Shown piece after piece: positions 54,573 to 63,971 of a stretch of 64,000 bases of DNA. Source of the DNA: Kroppenstedtia eburnea (GTDB taxonomy: Bacteria > Bacillota > Bacilli > Thermoactinomycetales > DSM-45169). Each line of letters opens with the position of its first letter. Position 1 is the stretch's first letter. Under the pieces are notes generated by a model. The model was not told where the DNA came from. It was given only the letters and a program-made list of their open reading frames with translations, and made no database searches. The DNA lies in assembly GCF_013282215.1 (NCBI RefSeq), contig NZ_CP048103.1:3410001-3474000 (forward strand), read 5' to 3'. Both the position numbers and the translations under genes were made by a program.

Positions 54573-55637
54573 ATGACGGAAGTGATCGCAGTGGTTATAC
54601 AATTTATTCCGCTCCTCATTCTTTTGTTGCTGGCAAATGGGGCGGAGAGTCCCCGCCTGAAAAAGGATGGAGAACGGGGAGGCGCCTCTGTCACACTGAT
54701 GGTGTTCTCTTATGTGTTTCTCGCCATCTCCTACCTCTTCATGTTCATTGTCGGAGCGATGATTCACCTGACCAGTTTTATAGCCACCCGGGGCGGAATC
54801 GATCTTCCGGCGGAAATGCCCGGAGCGGACCCCAAGCTGATTGACACCTTGTTACAATCCCTTCCCTATGTGGGAGCCAGCTTCTGGGTTCCTTCTCTGC
54901 TCGGGCTCCTGCTTTTGATCCCGGCCTTGCGGCGGATGATCGCCCGGGTTCTCCCCATCCGGTCGGATCATATGGTGCATACGGCTTCCCTTTCCTTTTC
55001 CATGTTTATCTGGATTTATTTCTTCTTTTTTATCGCCCTTGGACTGGACACGATCAGTAAGTTGACCGCGGCTCCCGGTGAGGTTGCCAATCCGATGCCG
55101 GAGTTATGGGCACAACAGATCACTTTTTTCCTTATCGCCCTGATCGGAGTGGGTTGGCTGACCCGGCGAAACCTGGGAGAGAGCCTTCACCGCCTGGGAT
55201 TGGTCCTGCCGACCCCGCGTCAGGTGCTGATCGGGATCGGTTCAGGCCTGTTGTTGGTGGCAGGTGCCTTGTTGCTGGAAAACTTGGCCCATTGGATCGG
55301 ATTTACCCAGGATCCCCATGTGGAAAAATTGACGGAAGAACTGTTGGGCCCCCTTTACGGTTCCGTATGGGGAATCCTGACCTTGGGATTGTCCGCGGCC
55401 CTGGGGGAAGAAGCCATTTTCCGGGGAGCACTGCTGCCCCGATTCGGATTGATCCTGACCACCCTGCTGTTCATGTTGCTTCACAGCAATTACGGGCTCA
55501 GTCTGTCCACTCTGGTCGTTTTCCTGGTCGGCCTCGTCCTCGGTTTGCTTCGCAACCGTTACAACACCAGCACCACCATGGTGGTCCATGCCACCTACAA
55601 CATTTCCCTCGGGATCCTGGCCGCTCTGTACTCCTAG
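54573..55637 (+). CDS. CPBP-family intramembrane metalloprotease (Abi/CAAX-like)
   Basis: About 354 residues and eight or more membrane helices. The catalytic motifs are at the C-terminal third: E279-E280-x3-R284 in GEEAIFRGALLPR, FxxxH at H304 in FMLLHSNYG, and HATYN near 340. Members process membrane peptides or act in bacteriocin self-immunity; here no bacteriocin gene is visible. The ATG at 54573 follows AAAGGAG. Plus strand, divergent from prfA, convergent with the yhcN-like gene. The TAG stop is three bases before a type A element. Confidence 0.88.
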   Translation: MTEVIAVVIQFIPLLILLLLANGAESPRLKKDGERGGASVTLMVFSYVFLAISYLFMFIVGAMIHLTSFIATRGGIDLPAEMPGADPKLIDTLLQSLPYVGASFWVPSLLGLLLLIPALRRMIARVLPIRSDHMVHTASLSFSMFIWIYFFFFIALGLDTISKLTAAPGEVANPMPELWAQQITFFLIALIGVGWLTRRNLGESLHRLGLVLPTPRQVLIGIGSGLLLVAGALLLENLAHWIGFTQDPHVEKLTEELLGPLYGSVWGILTLGLSAALGEEAIFRGALLPRFGLILTTLLFMLLHSNYGLSLSTLVVFLVGLVLGLLRNRYNTSTTMVVHATYNISLGILAALYS

Positions 55638-55640
55638 CTG

Positions 55641-55849
55641 GAAGCGTTGTGAAAAAGCCGTCATACCCATAGGGCACAAGTCGTGCCTGGGGCCGCTTTG
55701 CTCCCCGGTCATGCTATGCACTCACCAGCACAAGTCTCGCCTAGGTCACTCCGTTCCCGGTCTCGCTATGCAAGGTCGGGATTGGGTTTCCGGAAGGTCA
55801 TGTGAAACCCAATCCCGACCGGCTTCAAAGGCAGTAAATCACAATGACT
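55641..55849. repeat. Type A element, reverse orientation, two modules and a perfect core palindrome
   Basis: Left end GAAGCGTTGTGAAAAAGCC, right end GGCAGTAAATCACAATG (terminal bases degenerate). Two module copies in reverse follow the left end. The core is reduced to GGTCGGGATTGGGTTTC and GAAACCCAATCCCGACC, a perfect 17-bp inverted repeat with a 13-base loop; in other copies the second arm differs. It separates the convergent CPBP and yhcN-like genes. Confidence 0.8.
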
Positions 55850-55879
55850 TGTGATTCAGGTGTTCGACTTCAGGGTGCG

Positions 55880-55918
55880 CAAAGGCTTGAGCCAATCCCT
55901 CCACGGCTCAAGCCTTTG
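55880..55918. terminator. Strong hairpin between convergent genes, possible terminator
   Basis: CAAAGGCTTGAGCC and GGCTCAAGCCTTTG form a perfect 14-bp stem with an 11-base loop. No T-run follows on either strand beyond TTTG, so termination could depend on Rho or be modest. It begins right after the yhcN-like stop. Confidence 0.55.
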
Positions 55919-55922
55919 TGAC

Positions 55923-56408
55923 TCATTTCCCTCCACTGGGAAGGTATCGCAGGGGGTTCCACTTGCTCATTCCGACACGGACCCGGATTTCATAACGGGG
56001 AAAAACGAAGGTTAATTTCCTGAGGACCTTCTCCTCCAACAAACCGTAATCCCCTCGGCGAATTTTGCCTTCGGGTGTGACTTTGACCGCCGCATGCCCA
56101 CCCACGATCCGAACTTCGGCAGTTTTCACGCCTTCCACGGTCCGGGCGATGGCTCCCATCTGTTTTTCAGCATCCGTCCGGGCCGGTTTGATCTTGGACC
56201 ATTGTCCCACATCTGACAAGTTGGGATTGGCATTCCGGATCCCGAACCGACCATCGTCGTGAAGGTATCTGTATTGATCCTTTTGAAACCGGTAACCGGT
56301 CCGGGCCGGCGTTTGATCCCGGTCCGTGGCCGCCCCCTGCTTCCCCCCACCGGCGCAGCCGGCAAACAGGAGGCATAGAATGATGAAAACACCGGCACAC
56401 CGATTCAT
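55923..56408 (-). CDS. YhcN/YlaJ-family sporulation lipoprotein
   Basis: About 161 residues. It carries a lipoprotein signal with lipobox LFAGC (Cys18). The mature domain has RYLHDDGRFGIRNANPNLSDVGQW, AEKQMGAIARTVEGVKTAEVRIVGGHAAVKV and EEKVLRKLTFVFPRYEIRVRVG, typical of the spore cortex-lipoprotein family YhcN/YlaJ. Found on the forespore membrane or coat in Bacillus; exact role in germination or outgrowth is not settled. Confidence 0.88.
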   Translation of the reverse strand: MNRCAGVFIILCLLFAGCAGGGKQGAATDRDQTPARTGYRFQKDQYRYLHDDGRFGIRNANPNLSDVGQWSKIKPARTDAEKQMGAIARTVEGVKTAEVRIVGGHAAVKVTPEGKIRRGDYGLLEEKVLRKLTFVFPRYEIRVRVGMSKWNPLRYLPSGGK

Positions 56409-56440
56409 AAAAAAACACCTCCCTGGGGCTAGTGTATCTC

Positions 56441-57049
56441 TCAGGAAGGTGAAAAACTCTTGGATAAAGATTTCCGCTCCGCCAATTCATGACAGTGTCG
56501 ACACCGGGCTTCATATTTCTCCTTGGCCCCCACCTGTACGACCGGCCCGTCCACACCCGCCGGTTCCTCACCAGCCAGGCGCTGGGTCCGGCCTGCCGGG
56601 TTGCCGCAGCGAACACAGATCGCCTGCAATTTGGTCACATACTCAGCCACCGCCATCAGGTTGGGAGTCGGACCGAAGGGAACTCCCCGAAAGTCCTGGT
56701 CCAGCCCTGCACAGATCACCCGAATTCCCCGATCGGCCAAAGTTTGGGCCACATGGACGATCTCTTCATCAAAGAACTGGACTTCATCGACTGCCACCAC
56801 ATCGATCTCAGCGGATACATGGTCCAGAATATGCACCGCCCTGCTCAAAACTGTCGCATCCGTATAGACTCCGTTGTGGGACGTGACGGCTTCAGAGCGG
56901 TAGCGGGTATCCACAGCGGGTTTGAAAACGGCCACCCTCTGCCTGGCGATCCGTGCCCTGCGGACCCGGCGGATCAGCTCCTCGCTCTTCCCCGAGAACA
57001 TCCCCCCGCAGATGACCTCAATCCACCCGTCCCTGGTCACCGGGTTCAT
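56441..57049 (-). CDS. tdk: Thymidine kinase (type II)
   Basis: About 202 residues. It phosphorylates thymidine with ATP. P-loop [11 protein letters not shown] at residues 15-25, [12 protein letters not shown] with the catalytic Glu, [14 protein letters not shown] lasso start, and the zinc site [13 protein letters not shown] with CRHCHE. The ATG at 57049 follows GGAGAAGG. The open frame continues far upstream through a repeat element, which is an artefact of the element lacking stops. It lies next to rpmE as in B. subtilis. Confidence 0.95.
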   Translation of the reverse strand: MNPVTRDGWIEVICGGMFSGKSEELIRRVRRARIARQRVAVFKPAVDTRYRSEAVTSHNGVYTDATVLSRAVHILDHVSAEIDVVAVDEVQFFDEEIVHVAQTLADRGIRVICAGLDQDFRGVPFGPTPNLMAVAEYVTKLQAICVRCGNPAGRTQRLAGEEPAGVDGPVVQVGAKEKYEARCRHCHELAERKSLSKSFSPS

Positions 57050-57065
57050 CCCTTCTCCCCCCCTA

Positions 57066-57351
57066 TAAGCGTTGTGATAGTGCATTCTTGGACGGTCGGG
57101 ATCAGGTTTCACATCGTTCCGGTTGTTCTTACGAGCCCAAGTCACTCCATGTGAAACCCCACCCTCCCTACATAGCGAGACCAGGTGCGAAAGCACCTTG
57201 GCGAGACTTGTACTGGTGAGTGCATAGCGAGACCGGGTGCGAAAGCACCCTGGCGAGACTTGTACTGGTGAGTGCATAGCGAGACCGGGTGCGAAAGCAC
57301 CCCGGCGAGACTTGTGCCCTATGGGTATGAACGGCTTTTTCACAATGCTTC
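57066..57351. repeat. Long type A element with three modules showing clear hairpins
   Basis: About 286 bp with TA on both sides. Left end TAAGCGTTGTGATAGTGC; right end TTTTTCACAATGCTTC. Three tandem modules carry CCAGGTGC-GAAA-GCACCTTGG, CCGGGTGC-GAAA-GCACCCTGG and CCGGGTGC-GAAA-GCACCCCGG. Each is an eight-pair stem with a GAAA tetraloop. The first differs from the others by a compensated pair change. It lies between rpmE and tdk. Confidence 0.88.
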
Positions 57352-57366
57352 TATGTACCAAAGGAG

Positions 57367-57397
57367 AAACAGGCAAGCGATGGCCGCCTGCCTGTTT
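57367..57397 (-). terminator. Intrinsic terminator after rpmE
   Basis: Minus strand AAACAGGCA...TGCCTGTTT with an inner AGGCGG...CGCTTG part, followed by CTCCTTTGG. It lies between rpmE and the repeat element. Confidence 0.7.
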
Positions 57398-57424
57398 ATT
57401 CCCCTGAACCATCTATATCAAGAT

Positions 57425-57622
57425 TTACAGGTTGTATTTCTTCTTAAACCGATCCACACGACCACCGGCGCTCACATGTTTCTGTTTGCCGGTGAAAAAG
57501 GGATGGCATGCGGAGCAGATATCCACGCGCAGGTTTTCCTTTGTCGAACCGGTTTCAAAGGTATTCCCACAGGCGCAGGTCACGGTGGTCCGCTTGTACT
57601 CAGGATGAATAGCCGCTTTCAT
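57425..57622 (-). CDS. rpmE: Ribosomal protein L31 (zinc-binding form)
   Basis: About 65 residues. The four zinc ligands C16-x-C18 and C36-x2-C39 (VTCACGNTF and [15 protein letters not shown]) mark the C+ form that is replaced by a C- paralogue (ytiA) under zinc limitation in B. subtilis. C-terminal [13 protein letters not shown] is typical. It has its own sigma-A promoter. Confidence 0.97.
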   Translation of the reverse strand: MKAAIHPEYKRTTVTCACGNTFETGSTKENLRVDICSACHPFFTGKQKHVSAGGRVDRFKKKYNL

Positions 57623-57687
57623 AAAACTTCACCTCTTTCCCCGTCGGGTTCCATCCATCGATTGGTCCGATGTAAAACCACTAAGAT

Positions 57688-57716
57688 AGTATACCATGGT
57701 TGATCATCACCTGCAA
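57688..57716 (-). promoter_or_regulatory. rpmE: Predicted sigma-A promoter of rpmE
   Basis: Minus strand: TTGCAG, 17-base spacer, TATACT, about 65 bases upstream of the rpmE start. Confidence 0.75.
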
Positions 57717-57809
57717 GAGGAAGGAGGTAGATGACCCATCTTATCCCAGTACCGGTTTGGTGATTGGAGTCTCGGCAAAAAAACAATAAAAGTGCAGTCC
57801 GCAGACCGG

Positions 57810-58787
57810 TTACGGGAGCATCTGGAGCGGGTTGATCGGTTGGTCATTCCGTCGTACCTCAAAGTGAAGATGGACGCCTGTCGAATTTCCGGTGGTTCCC
57901 ATGCGGCCGATCTCACCTTCACGGGTGACCGTCTGGCCGATGCTGACCGAAATCCGATTCAGATGGGCATAATAGGTGGTCCAGCCTCCACCGTGATCCA
58001 CCACCACCAAATTCCCGTAATTGCCTCCCCACCCGGCTCGGACCACGGTGCCACCCCGTGCCGGCCGGATCGGTGTCCGTACACCCCGCTCATTCCAGAT
58101 GTCGATCCCTGTGTGCATTTTGCCATGTCTCATGCCGAACCGACTGGTGATCTGACCGGTGACGGGCCAACGAAAAAAAGAACGGTCCACCCCGGTGTCC
58201 GAGGTCGCCAGTTGGACATCCCCCTTTTTTGGTTCCGTTGCAGGTCGGGATGTTGCGGGAGAGAACTCCAGGGGGATGGTCAGCACTTGTCCCACATAGG
58301 GGGCGGAGGAGAGAATCAGATCCGGATTGGCCTCTTTCAGGGCAGTGACTGTCACCTCATTTTCCTCAGCGATGGAGATCAAGGTTTGGCCTTCCTTGAC
58401 TCGAATTCGCTTCAATTCCACCGGGATCTGCAGTCGTTGCCCCGGCTGTAACAACCGCGGGTCTTTGATCCCGTTCATTTCAGCCAGGACCTTGTGATCC
58501 ACCCCGTAGCGAAGGCCGATCCCGTATAGAGTGTCCCCCTTTTCCACCAGGTAGGAAAGTGGCTTTTTATCGGATTTGACCGCCAGGTGCCCTTCCGCAA
58601 CCGAGGTAAGGGGATTCAGGTATTGATAGAGAGCTTCCTGGGCGAGTCTCTCTTTTTGCCAGTCGGGAGCGTGGGGTTGGATCCCCTCCTCGGTTGCGGC
58701 ACTGACGGATTTTCCATCACTGCCTGAGAAAAAGGAAGCTGTGCACAATGAAAGGGAAGAAGCCACCAGTGTGGTTTTTTTGGTCAT
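57810..58787 (-). CDS. Exported LysM-M23 peptidase
   Basis: About 325 residues. A signal-like N-terminus (MTKKTTLVASSLSLCTASFF) is followed by a short linker, two LysM domains (about 78-121 and 125-171, each ending LQIP or LTIP) and an M23 domain (about 210-320). All catalytic residues are present: HTGID, YAHL and HLHFE, so it should be an active glycyl-glycine or cross-bridge/stem endopeptidase at the cell wall or spore cortex. It lies between rho and rpmE, an insertion relative to B. subtilis. ATG at 58787; a GTG one codon earlier is possible. Confidence 0.9.
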   Translation of the reverse strand: MTKKTTLVASSLSLCTASFFSGSDGKSVSAATEEGIQPHAPDWQKERLAQEALYQYLNPLTSVAEGHLAVKSDKKPLSYLVEKGDTLYGIGLRYGVDHKVLAEMNGIKDPRLLQPGQRLQIPVELKRIRVKEGQTLISIAEENEVTVTALKEANPDLILSSAPYVGQVLTIPLEFSPATSRPATEPKKGDVQLATSDTGVDRSFFRWPVTGQITSRFGMRHGKMHTGIDIWNERGVRTPIRPARGGTVVRAGWGGNYGNLVVVDHGGGWTTYYAHLNRISVSIGQTVTREGEIGRMGTTGNSTGVHLHFEVRRNDQPINPLQMLP

Positions 58788-58870
58788 CACACCACCCCAA
58801 AGGATGTTTTGGAAAGATGGAAATCCATCTCTCCCATGTATCCTATGACGAAAAAACGGGGGCTATGAAA

Positions 58871-60133
58871 TTATGCGGTGGATGACCGGGGACGGGATTC
58901 CAGTTTGGCGAGGAACTCCTCATTGGTCTCCGTTTCGGCCAGCTTGCGCAGAAAAGAATCGGTGAATTCCAGCCCCTCGGACATGGTTTTGCGCAGGGCC
59001 CACAATTTCTCCTGTTCCGTCTTGGAGAGGAGAAGTTCCTCTCTGCGGGTGCCGGAGCGGCGGAGGTCGATGGCCGGAAAGATCCGTCGTTCGGACAGAC
59101 GGCGATCCAGATGAAGTTCCAGATTGCCGGTCCCTTTAAATTCCTCATAGATCACATCATCCATCCGGGAGCCCGTATCGACGAGGGCTGTGGCTAAAAT
59201 GGTCAAACTGCCGCCCTCTTCCACATTTCGGGCGGAACCGAAAAACCGTTTGGGCCGGTGGAAGGCAGCCGGGTCAATCCCTCCGGACAAGGTGCGGCCA
59301 CTGGGCGGGATCACCAGGTTGTACGCCCGGGCCAGTCGCGTGATGCTGTCCATCAGAATCACCACGTCCCGTTTGTGTTCAACCAACCGCTTGGCCCGCT
59401 CCAGGACCAACTCCGCCACTTTGATATGATTCTCGGGCATTTCGTCAAAAGTGGAGCTGACCACCTCCCCATCGACCGAGCGTTGCATATCTGTCACTTC
59501 TTCCGGCCGCTCGTCGATCAGGAGAACAAACAGGGAAACCCCGGGGTGATTGGCCGTGATGCTGTTGGCAATCTCCTTGAGCAGCATCGTCTTCCCGGCC
59601 TTTGGCTGGGCAACGATCAGCCCGCGTTGTCCCAGCCCAACCGGCGCGACCAAGTCCATGATTCGGGTGGATAACTTATCCGGTTGCGATTCCAGACGAA
59701 GCCTTTTTTGGGGATACAGGGGGGTCAAGGCGGGGAAATGAAGACGTTCTGCAGCCTGTTCCGGATCTTCGCCATTGACGGCTTCCACTTGCAACAGGCC
59801 AAAGTACCGCTCATTCTCTTTCGGGGCCCTCACTTTTCCGGATACCAGATCCCCGGTACGGAGATCAAAGCGACGGATTTGCGAGGCGGAGATGTAGATG
59901 TCTTCCGAGGAAGGGAGATAGTTGATGGGGCGGAGGAACCCGTATCCCTCCGGCATCATCTCCAGCACCCCTTCCATAAACATCAAACCCGCTTTTTCCG
60001 CCTTGGCTTTCAGGATTGCAAAAATCAGTTCTTTCTTTTTCATCTGACTGTAGTTGGAGATTTGATACTCCCTGGCCAGTTTATACAGTTCCGTCAACCG
60101 CCGATTCTCCAGATTGTTTAAGGAAAGATCCAT
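58871..60133 (-). CDS. rho: Transcription termination factor Rho
   Basis: About 420 residues: N-terminal helical domain, cold-shock-like RNA-binding domain ([17 protein letters not shown]), and RecA-type ATPase. P-loop AQPKAGKT at residues 175-182, Walker [17 protein letters not shown], and the R-loop/Q-loop segment [21 protein letters not shown]. Start at 60133 (ATG) with a TTG one codon earlier. In B. subtilis rho lies in the same place between rpmE and murAB/glpX. Confidence 0.97.
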   Translation of the reverse strand: MDLSLNNLENRRLTELYKLAREYQISNYSQMKKKELIFAILKAKAEKAGLMFMEGVLEMMPEGYGFLRPINYLPSSEDIYISASQIRRFDLRTGDLVSGKVRAPKENERYFGLLQVEAVNGEDPEQAAERLHFPALTPLYPQKRLRLESQPDKLSTRIMDLVAPVGLGQRGLIVAQPKAGKTMLLKEIANSITANHPGVSLFVLLIDERPEEVTDMQRSVDGEVVSSTFDEMPENHIKVAELVLERAKRLVEHKRDVVILMDSITRLARAYNLVIPPSGRTLSGGIDPAAFHRPKRFFGSARNVEEGGSLTILATALVDTGSRMDDVIYEEFKGTGNLELHLDRRLSERRIFPAIDLRRSGTRREELLLSKTEQEKLWALRKTMSEGLEFTDSFLRKLAETETNEEFLAKLESRPRSSTA

Positions 60134-60207
60134 CAATAGCCATCACCGCACTTTTTTTCAGAATGTCCTATCAGCTTGGCCCATTCCTCCGGTGGATATT
60201 CCGGAGG

Positions 60208-60433
60208 CTCTGGGTCCGGCGCAGGGCCGGTCGGGGTTGGGTTTCACATTCCATTCCGTTGTTCTTCCGAGCCAAAGTCATTCCATGTGAAACCCCACCC
60301 TACTGCATAGCGAGACCGGGAACGGAGTGACCTAGGCGAGACTTGTACTGGTGAGTGCATAGCGAGACCGAGGGCGGAAGCCCCCTGGCGAGACTTGTGC
60401 CTATGGGTATGAATGGCTTTTTCACAATGCTTC
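60208..60433. repeat. Element with B-like left part, type A right end and two modules
   Basis: The left part lacks a clear terminus but shows CTCTGGGTCCGGCGCAGGGCCGG, a diverged B subterminal sequence. The core is normal. Two modules follow, the second with CCGAGGGC-GGAA-GCCCCCTGG. Right end TTTTTCACAATGCTTC, then a TA shared with the next copy. Confidence 0.75.
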
Positions 60434-60435
60434 TA

Positions 60436-60567
60436 GAAGCATTGTGATCTAGTGCGTTTGAAGGCGGTCGGGATTGGGTTTCACATTTCGTTCCGTTGTT
60501 CTTACGAGCCAAAGTCACTCCATGTGAAACCCAACCCTCCCTATGAATGGCTTTTTCACAACGCTTC
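60436..60567. repeat. Type A element abutting the glpX stop codon
   Basis: 132 bp flanked by TA on both sides. Left end GAAGCATTGTGATCTAGTGC; right end TTTTTCACAACGCTTC. The terminal C at 60567 gives the G of the glpX TAG stop; the T and A come from the target dinucleotide. Head-to-tail pair with the preceding element, sharing TA. Confidence 0.9.
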
Positions 60568-61532
60568 TAGTCCAATACCAGATTCGGCTTTTTCTCCAAC
60601 CGGTGTTTGCCGTCGATGAATCGGACCGTTCCGGTTCTGGCCCGCATCACCACGGAATGGGTGGTGGCGATCGTACCGTTATAGCGAACGCCCTTGAGCA
60701 ATTCGCCGTCGGTTACTCCGGTGGCAGCGAAAATGGCGTCATCTCCCCCGACCAGATCCTTCATAAACAGAGTTTGGCCGGGATCCTGGATCCCCATCTG
60801 GAGACAACGTTGAAATTGTTCCTCATCCTCGGGCAACAGACGCCCCTGAATCTCTCCACCCAGGCATTTCAAGGCCACCGCCGACAACACCCCTTCGGGA
60901 GCTCCTCCGCAACCCAAGAGCAGGTCCACACCGGTATCAGGGAAAGCAGTGTGGATGGCCGCCGCCACATCCCCGTCCGGAATCAGTTTGATCCGGGCAC
61001 CGGTGCGGCGGACATCTTCAATGATTTTGGTGTGACGGGGGCGGTCCAGCAATGCGACCACCAGATCATTCACATCCTTGCCGAGAGCCCGGGCGACGGA
61101 ACGGAGATTGTCCTCCACCGGGGCGTTGAGATCCACCTGTCCGACCGCCCCCGGTCCCACTGCAATTTTGTCCATGTACATGTCCGGGGCGTGCAACAGG
61201 TTGCCGCGATCCGCCACAGCCACGACGGACAGCGCGTTCCAAAGCCCCTTCGCCACGATATTGGTCCCCTCCAGGGGATCGACTGCCACATCCACCTCCG
61301 GAAGATAACCGAGACCGAGACGCTCCCCGATGTACAGCATCGGCGCCTCATCCATCTCCCCTTCACCGATGACAACGGTACCCCGCATCGGAATCGTGTC
61401 AAAGACGGTTCGCATAGCTGAGGTGGCAGCTTCATCCGCCTCATCCTTTTTTCCCAAACCCATCCAGCGGCCGGATGCCACGGCAGCGGCTTCCGTGACC
61501 CGAACCAATTCCATTGTCAAACTACGTTCCAA
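60567..61532 (-). CDS. glpX: Fructose-1,6-bisphosphatase class II (GlpX)
   Basis: About 321 residues, the standard GlpX length. It hydrolyses fructose-1,6-bisphosphate in gluconeogenesis. Metal-binding [27 protein letters not shown] and [21 protein letters not shown] are conserved. A TTG at 61532 is chosen: GGGAGGG stands 7-8 bases before it and (M)[16 protein letters not shown] matches the family start. The TAG stop is completed by a repeat element. In B. subtilis the homologue is beside rho and murAB. Confidence 0.95.
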   Translation of the reverse strand: MERSLTMELVRVTEAAAVASGRWMGLGKKDEADEAATSAMRTVFDTIPMRGTVVIGEGEMDEAPMLYIGERLGLGYLPEVDVAVDPLEGTNIVAKGLWNALSVVAVADRGNLLHAPDMYMDKIAVGPGAVGQVDLNAPVEDNLRSVARALGKDVNDLVVALLDRPRHTKIIEDVRRTGARIKLIPDGDVAAAIHTAFPDTGVDLLLGCGGAPEGVLSAVALKCLGGEIQGRLLPEDEEQFQRCLQMGIQDPGQTLFMKDLVGGDDAIFAATGVTDGELLKGVRYNGTIATTHSVVMRARTGTVRFIDGKHRLEKKPNLVLD

Positions 61533-61855
61533 CTTCAATCCCTCCCCAGCTTTTTCCGTTCCGGGAACCTCCGGAATTCCATTTATCACAGGGCTGTTGA
61601 TTAACCAAAAAAATGGGCGGTGGAGGGAGTCGTGTACTACCAAAGTGACCTTTGCCATCCTACCCAGCGGAGAATCTGAATGGTGGGGCGTTTAGGGGCA
61701 ACATTCTTCCTTGTGTTGCTTCCGTCAGGCTTTGCCCCTGCCCCGACGGTCAGATTTGGAGCGGCCAGTCATTACTTCCTTGCTGGATGGCAACCGGAGC
61801 GTGGTAGAACACGATCTTCCCACCCAAAATATGGCTAATCGACACGCCTGCATTT
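61533..61855. other. Structured intergenic region upstream of glpX
   Basis: No coding frame with a ribosome-binding site. Several overlapping inverted repeats are seen on the minus strand: GGGGCAA with TTTGCCCC near 61693-61735, CAACA with TGTTG inside it, and CCGTC with GACGG near 61723-61753. The arms overlap, so alternative RNA folds are possible. A glpX promoter should be here; none was found that I would defend. Confidence 0.4.
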
Positions 61856-61877
61856 ATAAAAACACCCAACGGGGTGG
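61856..61877 (-). terminator. Intrinsic terminator after murAB
   Basis: Minus strand CCACCCC-gtt-GGGTG followed by TTTTTATAAATG, about 75 bases after the murAB stop. Confidence 0.75.
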
Positions 61878-61950
61878 CATAATCACCTCTATATGTTACA
61901 CTATTTGACCCCGCAGAGTGAACCCGGTCCGTCAGCCGGAAGGGAACAGG

Positions 61951-63198
61951 TCAGGACCGCCAAATTTCCGCCCCCAGGGAGCAAAGCTTCTTTTCCAGGT
62001 TTTCGTATCCCCTGTCAATATGATCCACACCGGTGATCTCCGTCACTCCGGCGGCTGCCAGGCCTGCCACCACAAGAGCGGCTCCTCCTCTGAGATCCGT
62101 CGCCCGGACGGTCGCTCCATGCAGAGGTGAGCCTCCCCGGATCAGTGCCGACCGCCCTTCCACCCGAATATCGGCTCCCATTCGATACAGCTCATCCACA
62201 TGCTTAAACCGGGAAACATAGATGTTATCCGTCACCAGACTCGTCCCTTCCGCCTGAGTGAGCAAGGAAGTGAAGGGTTGTTGCAAATCCGTGGGAAAGC
62301 CGGGATAGGGGAGGGTTTTGATATCCACCGCCCGATACGTTTCCCTCCCGATCACCCGGAGCGACTCATCCGACTCCTTGACGGAGAACCCCATCTCTCT
62401 CAGTTTTGCCGACAATGGCTCCAGATGGAGAGGGATCACATTCTCCACCGTCACATCTCCCACAGTGGCCGCTGCAACAATCATATAGGTGCCTGCCTCG
62501 ATCCGGTCGGGGATGATGGAGTGGCGGCAACCCTGCAGAGAATGTTTCCCCCGGATCCGGATCACATCGGTGCCGGCCCCCTGGATCCGGGCCCCCATGG
62601 AGGAGAGAAGAGTGGCCACATCGATGATCTCCGGTTCTTTGGCTGCATTTTCGATCACGGTGACACCCTCCGCCCGGGAAGCCGCCAACATGATATTGAT
62701 GGTTGCCCCCACGCTCATCACATCGAGATAGACTCTCGCCCCTTTCAGACGGGAAGCGGTCAGATGGAGTGAACCATCCTTGTAAACCACCTGGGCTCCC
62801 AACGCTTCAAACCCCTTGATATGCTGATCGATGGGACGGGGGCCGAGATTACAGCCTCCGGGGAGCCCCACAACCGCCTCCCCGAACCGGCCCAGCATCG
62901 CACCCATCAGATAATAGGAGGCCCGCAGTTTTTTCACGCTTGGATCGGCCATCGGCAGGTTTCTCAATTGTCGTCCGTCGATGCAAAGACGGTCTCCATC
63001 CCGGGCCACTTCCGCTCCCAAGCGACGAAGGATTCCTTCAAAGACTTGCACATCCTGAATATCGGGCAAATTCTCTATCACTGTGACCGACTCGGCAAGA
63101 ATTGTGGCGGGGATCAAAGCCAGCGCGCTGTTCTTCGCCCCGCTGACCGGCACGTGGCCGTAAAGCGGACGTCCTCCTTTGATCATCAGCTTCTCCAT
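61951..63198 (-). CDS. murAB: UDP-N-acetylglucosamine 1-carboxyvinyltransferase (second paralogue, MurAB/MurZ)
   Basis: About 415 residues. Same reaction as Mur[16 protein letters not shown] near residue 18, catalytic C116 in [16 protein letters not shown] and [11 protein letters not shown] are intact, so it should be active. Most low-GC Gram-positives have two MurA enzymes; this one is in the fsa-rho neighbourhood where B. subtilis has murZ. The ATG at 63198 follows GGAGGG at five bases. Confidence 0.95.
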   Translation of the reverse strand: MEKLMIKGGRPLYGHVPVSGAKNSALALIPATILAESVTVIENLPDIQDVQVFEGILRRLGAEVARDGDRLCIDGRQLRNLPMADPSVKKLRASYYLMGAMLGRFGEAVVGLPGGCNLGPRPIDQHIKGFEALGAQVVYKDGSLHLTASRLKGARVYLDVMSVGATINIMLAASRAEGVTVIENAAKEPEIIDVATLLSSMGARIQGAGTDVIRIRGKHSLQGCRHSIIPDRIEAGTYMIVAAATVGDVTVENVIPLHLEPLSAKLREMGFSVKESDESLRVIGRETYRAVDIKTLPYPGFPTDLQQPFTSLLTQAEGTSLVTDNIYVSRFKHVDELYRMGADIRVEGRSALIRGGSPLHGATVRATDLRGGAALVVAGLAAAGVTEITGVDHIDRGYENLEKKLCSLGAEIWRS

Positions 63199-63323
63199 CT
63201 TGACCCTCCCTCTCAATTGACGCCTGACCCGGGCGCACCCCTCATGAAAAGGGAAATCCGGCGGCGACAGGCCACACCCCCGCACCGCCGGAACACTGAT
63301 GATTGAGATCGTCAGTTCCTGCT

Positions 63324-63971
63324 TTATCCTTTGTTCGCTTGTTCCCAGTCTTGTTTGAACCGCTCGATCCCTTGATCGGTCAGGGGATGTTGCAACAGTT
63401 TTTTCATGACGCCGAAGGGCAGAGTGGCGATATGGGCGCCGCTTTCCGCCGCCTGGGTGACATGAAGGGGATGGCGTACACTGGCTGCGATGATTTCTGT
63501 CCCAATCTCATGTATATCAAAGATATGAGCGATCTGTCCGATCAATTCCATCCCGTCATGGCTGATATCATCCAATCTCCCGATAAAAGGACTCACATAG
63601 GTGGCCCCGGCCCGCGCCGCCATCAAAGCCTGGTTGGCGGAAAAAACCAGGGTGACATTGGTTTGGATCCCCTCCCGGGAGAAACGGTGGACTGCTTTCA
63701 ATCCTTCAGCAGTCATCGGAACCTTGATGGTGATTTTCTCGGAAATGGCCGTGAGCGGCTCCGCCTCTTTCCACATTCCCTCGGCATCATCACTCATCAC
63801 TTCCGCACTGACGGAACCGTCGACGATCTCCACGATTTCCCGGAGGACCTCAGTGAAGTCACGGCCTGATTTGGCCACCAGACTCGGGTTGGTGGTCACT
63901 CCGGCAAGGATGCCCCATTGGTTTGCCTCACGAATCTCATCTACATGGGCGGTATCGATAAAAAATTTCAA
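63324..63971 (-). CDS. fsa: Transaldolase / fructose-6-phosphate aldolase-like protein
   Basis: About 215 residues, the short TalC/FSA/MipB-type class I aldolase. [15 protein letters not shown] near residue 20, the Schiff-base lysine K83 in [45 protein letters not shown] and [13 protein letters not shown] are diagnostic. In Bacillus this form acts as transaldolase in the pentose phosphate pathway. It is the first gene of the fsa-murAB pair; the ATG at 63971 is near the window edge with GGAG upstream. Confidence 0.95.
   Translation of the reverse strand: MKFFIDTAHVDEIREANQWGILAGVTTNPSLVAKSGRDFTEVLREIVEIVDGSVSAEVMSDDAEGMWKEAEPLTAISEKITIKVPMTAEGLKAVHRFSREGIQTNVTLVFSANQALMAARAGATYVSPFIGRLDDISHDGMELIGQIAHIFDIHEIGTEIIAASVRHPLHVTQAAESGAHIATLPFGVMKKLLQHPLTDQGIERFKQDWEQANKG

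Noticed and set aside
57173-57330. Regularly spaced repeats that might be a CRISPR array.
   Set aside because: The repeats are adjacent tandem modules with conserved sequence throughout, no variable spacers, and no cas genes nearby.
56441-57412. A 323-residue version of thymidine kinase starting at 57412.
   Set aside because: The extra 120 residues are a translation of the repeat element and its tandem modules. The family start with a good ribosome-binding site is at 57049.
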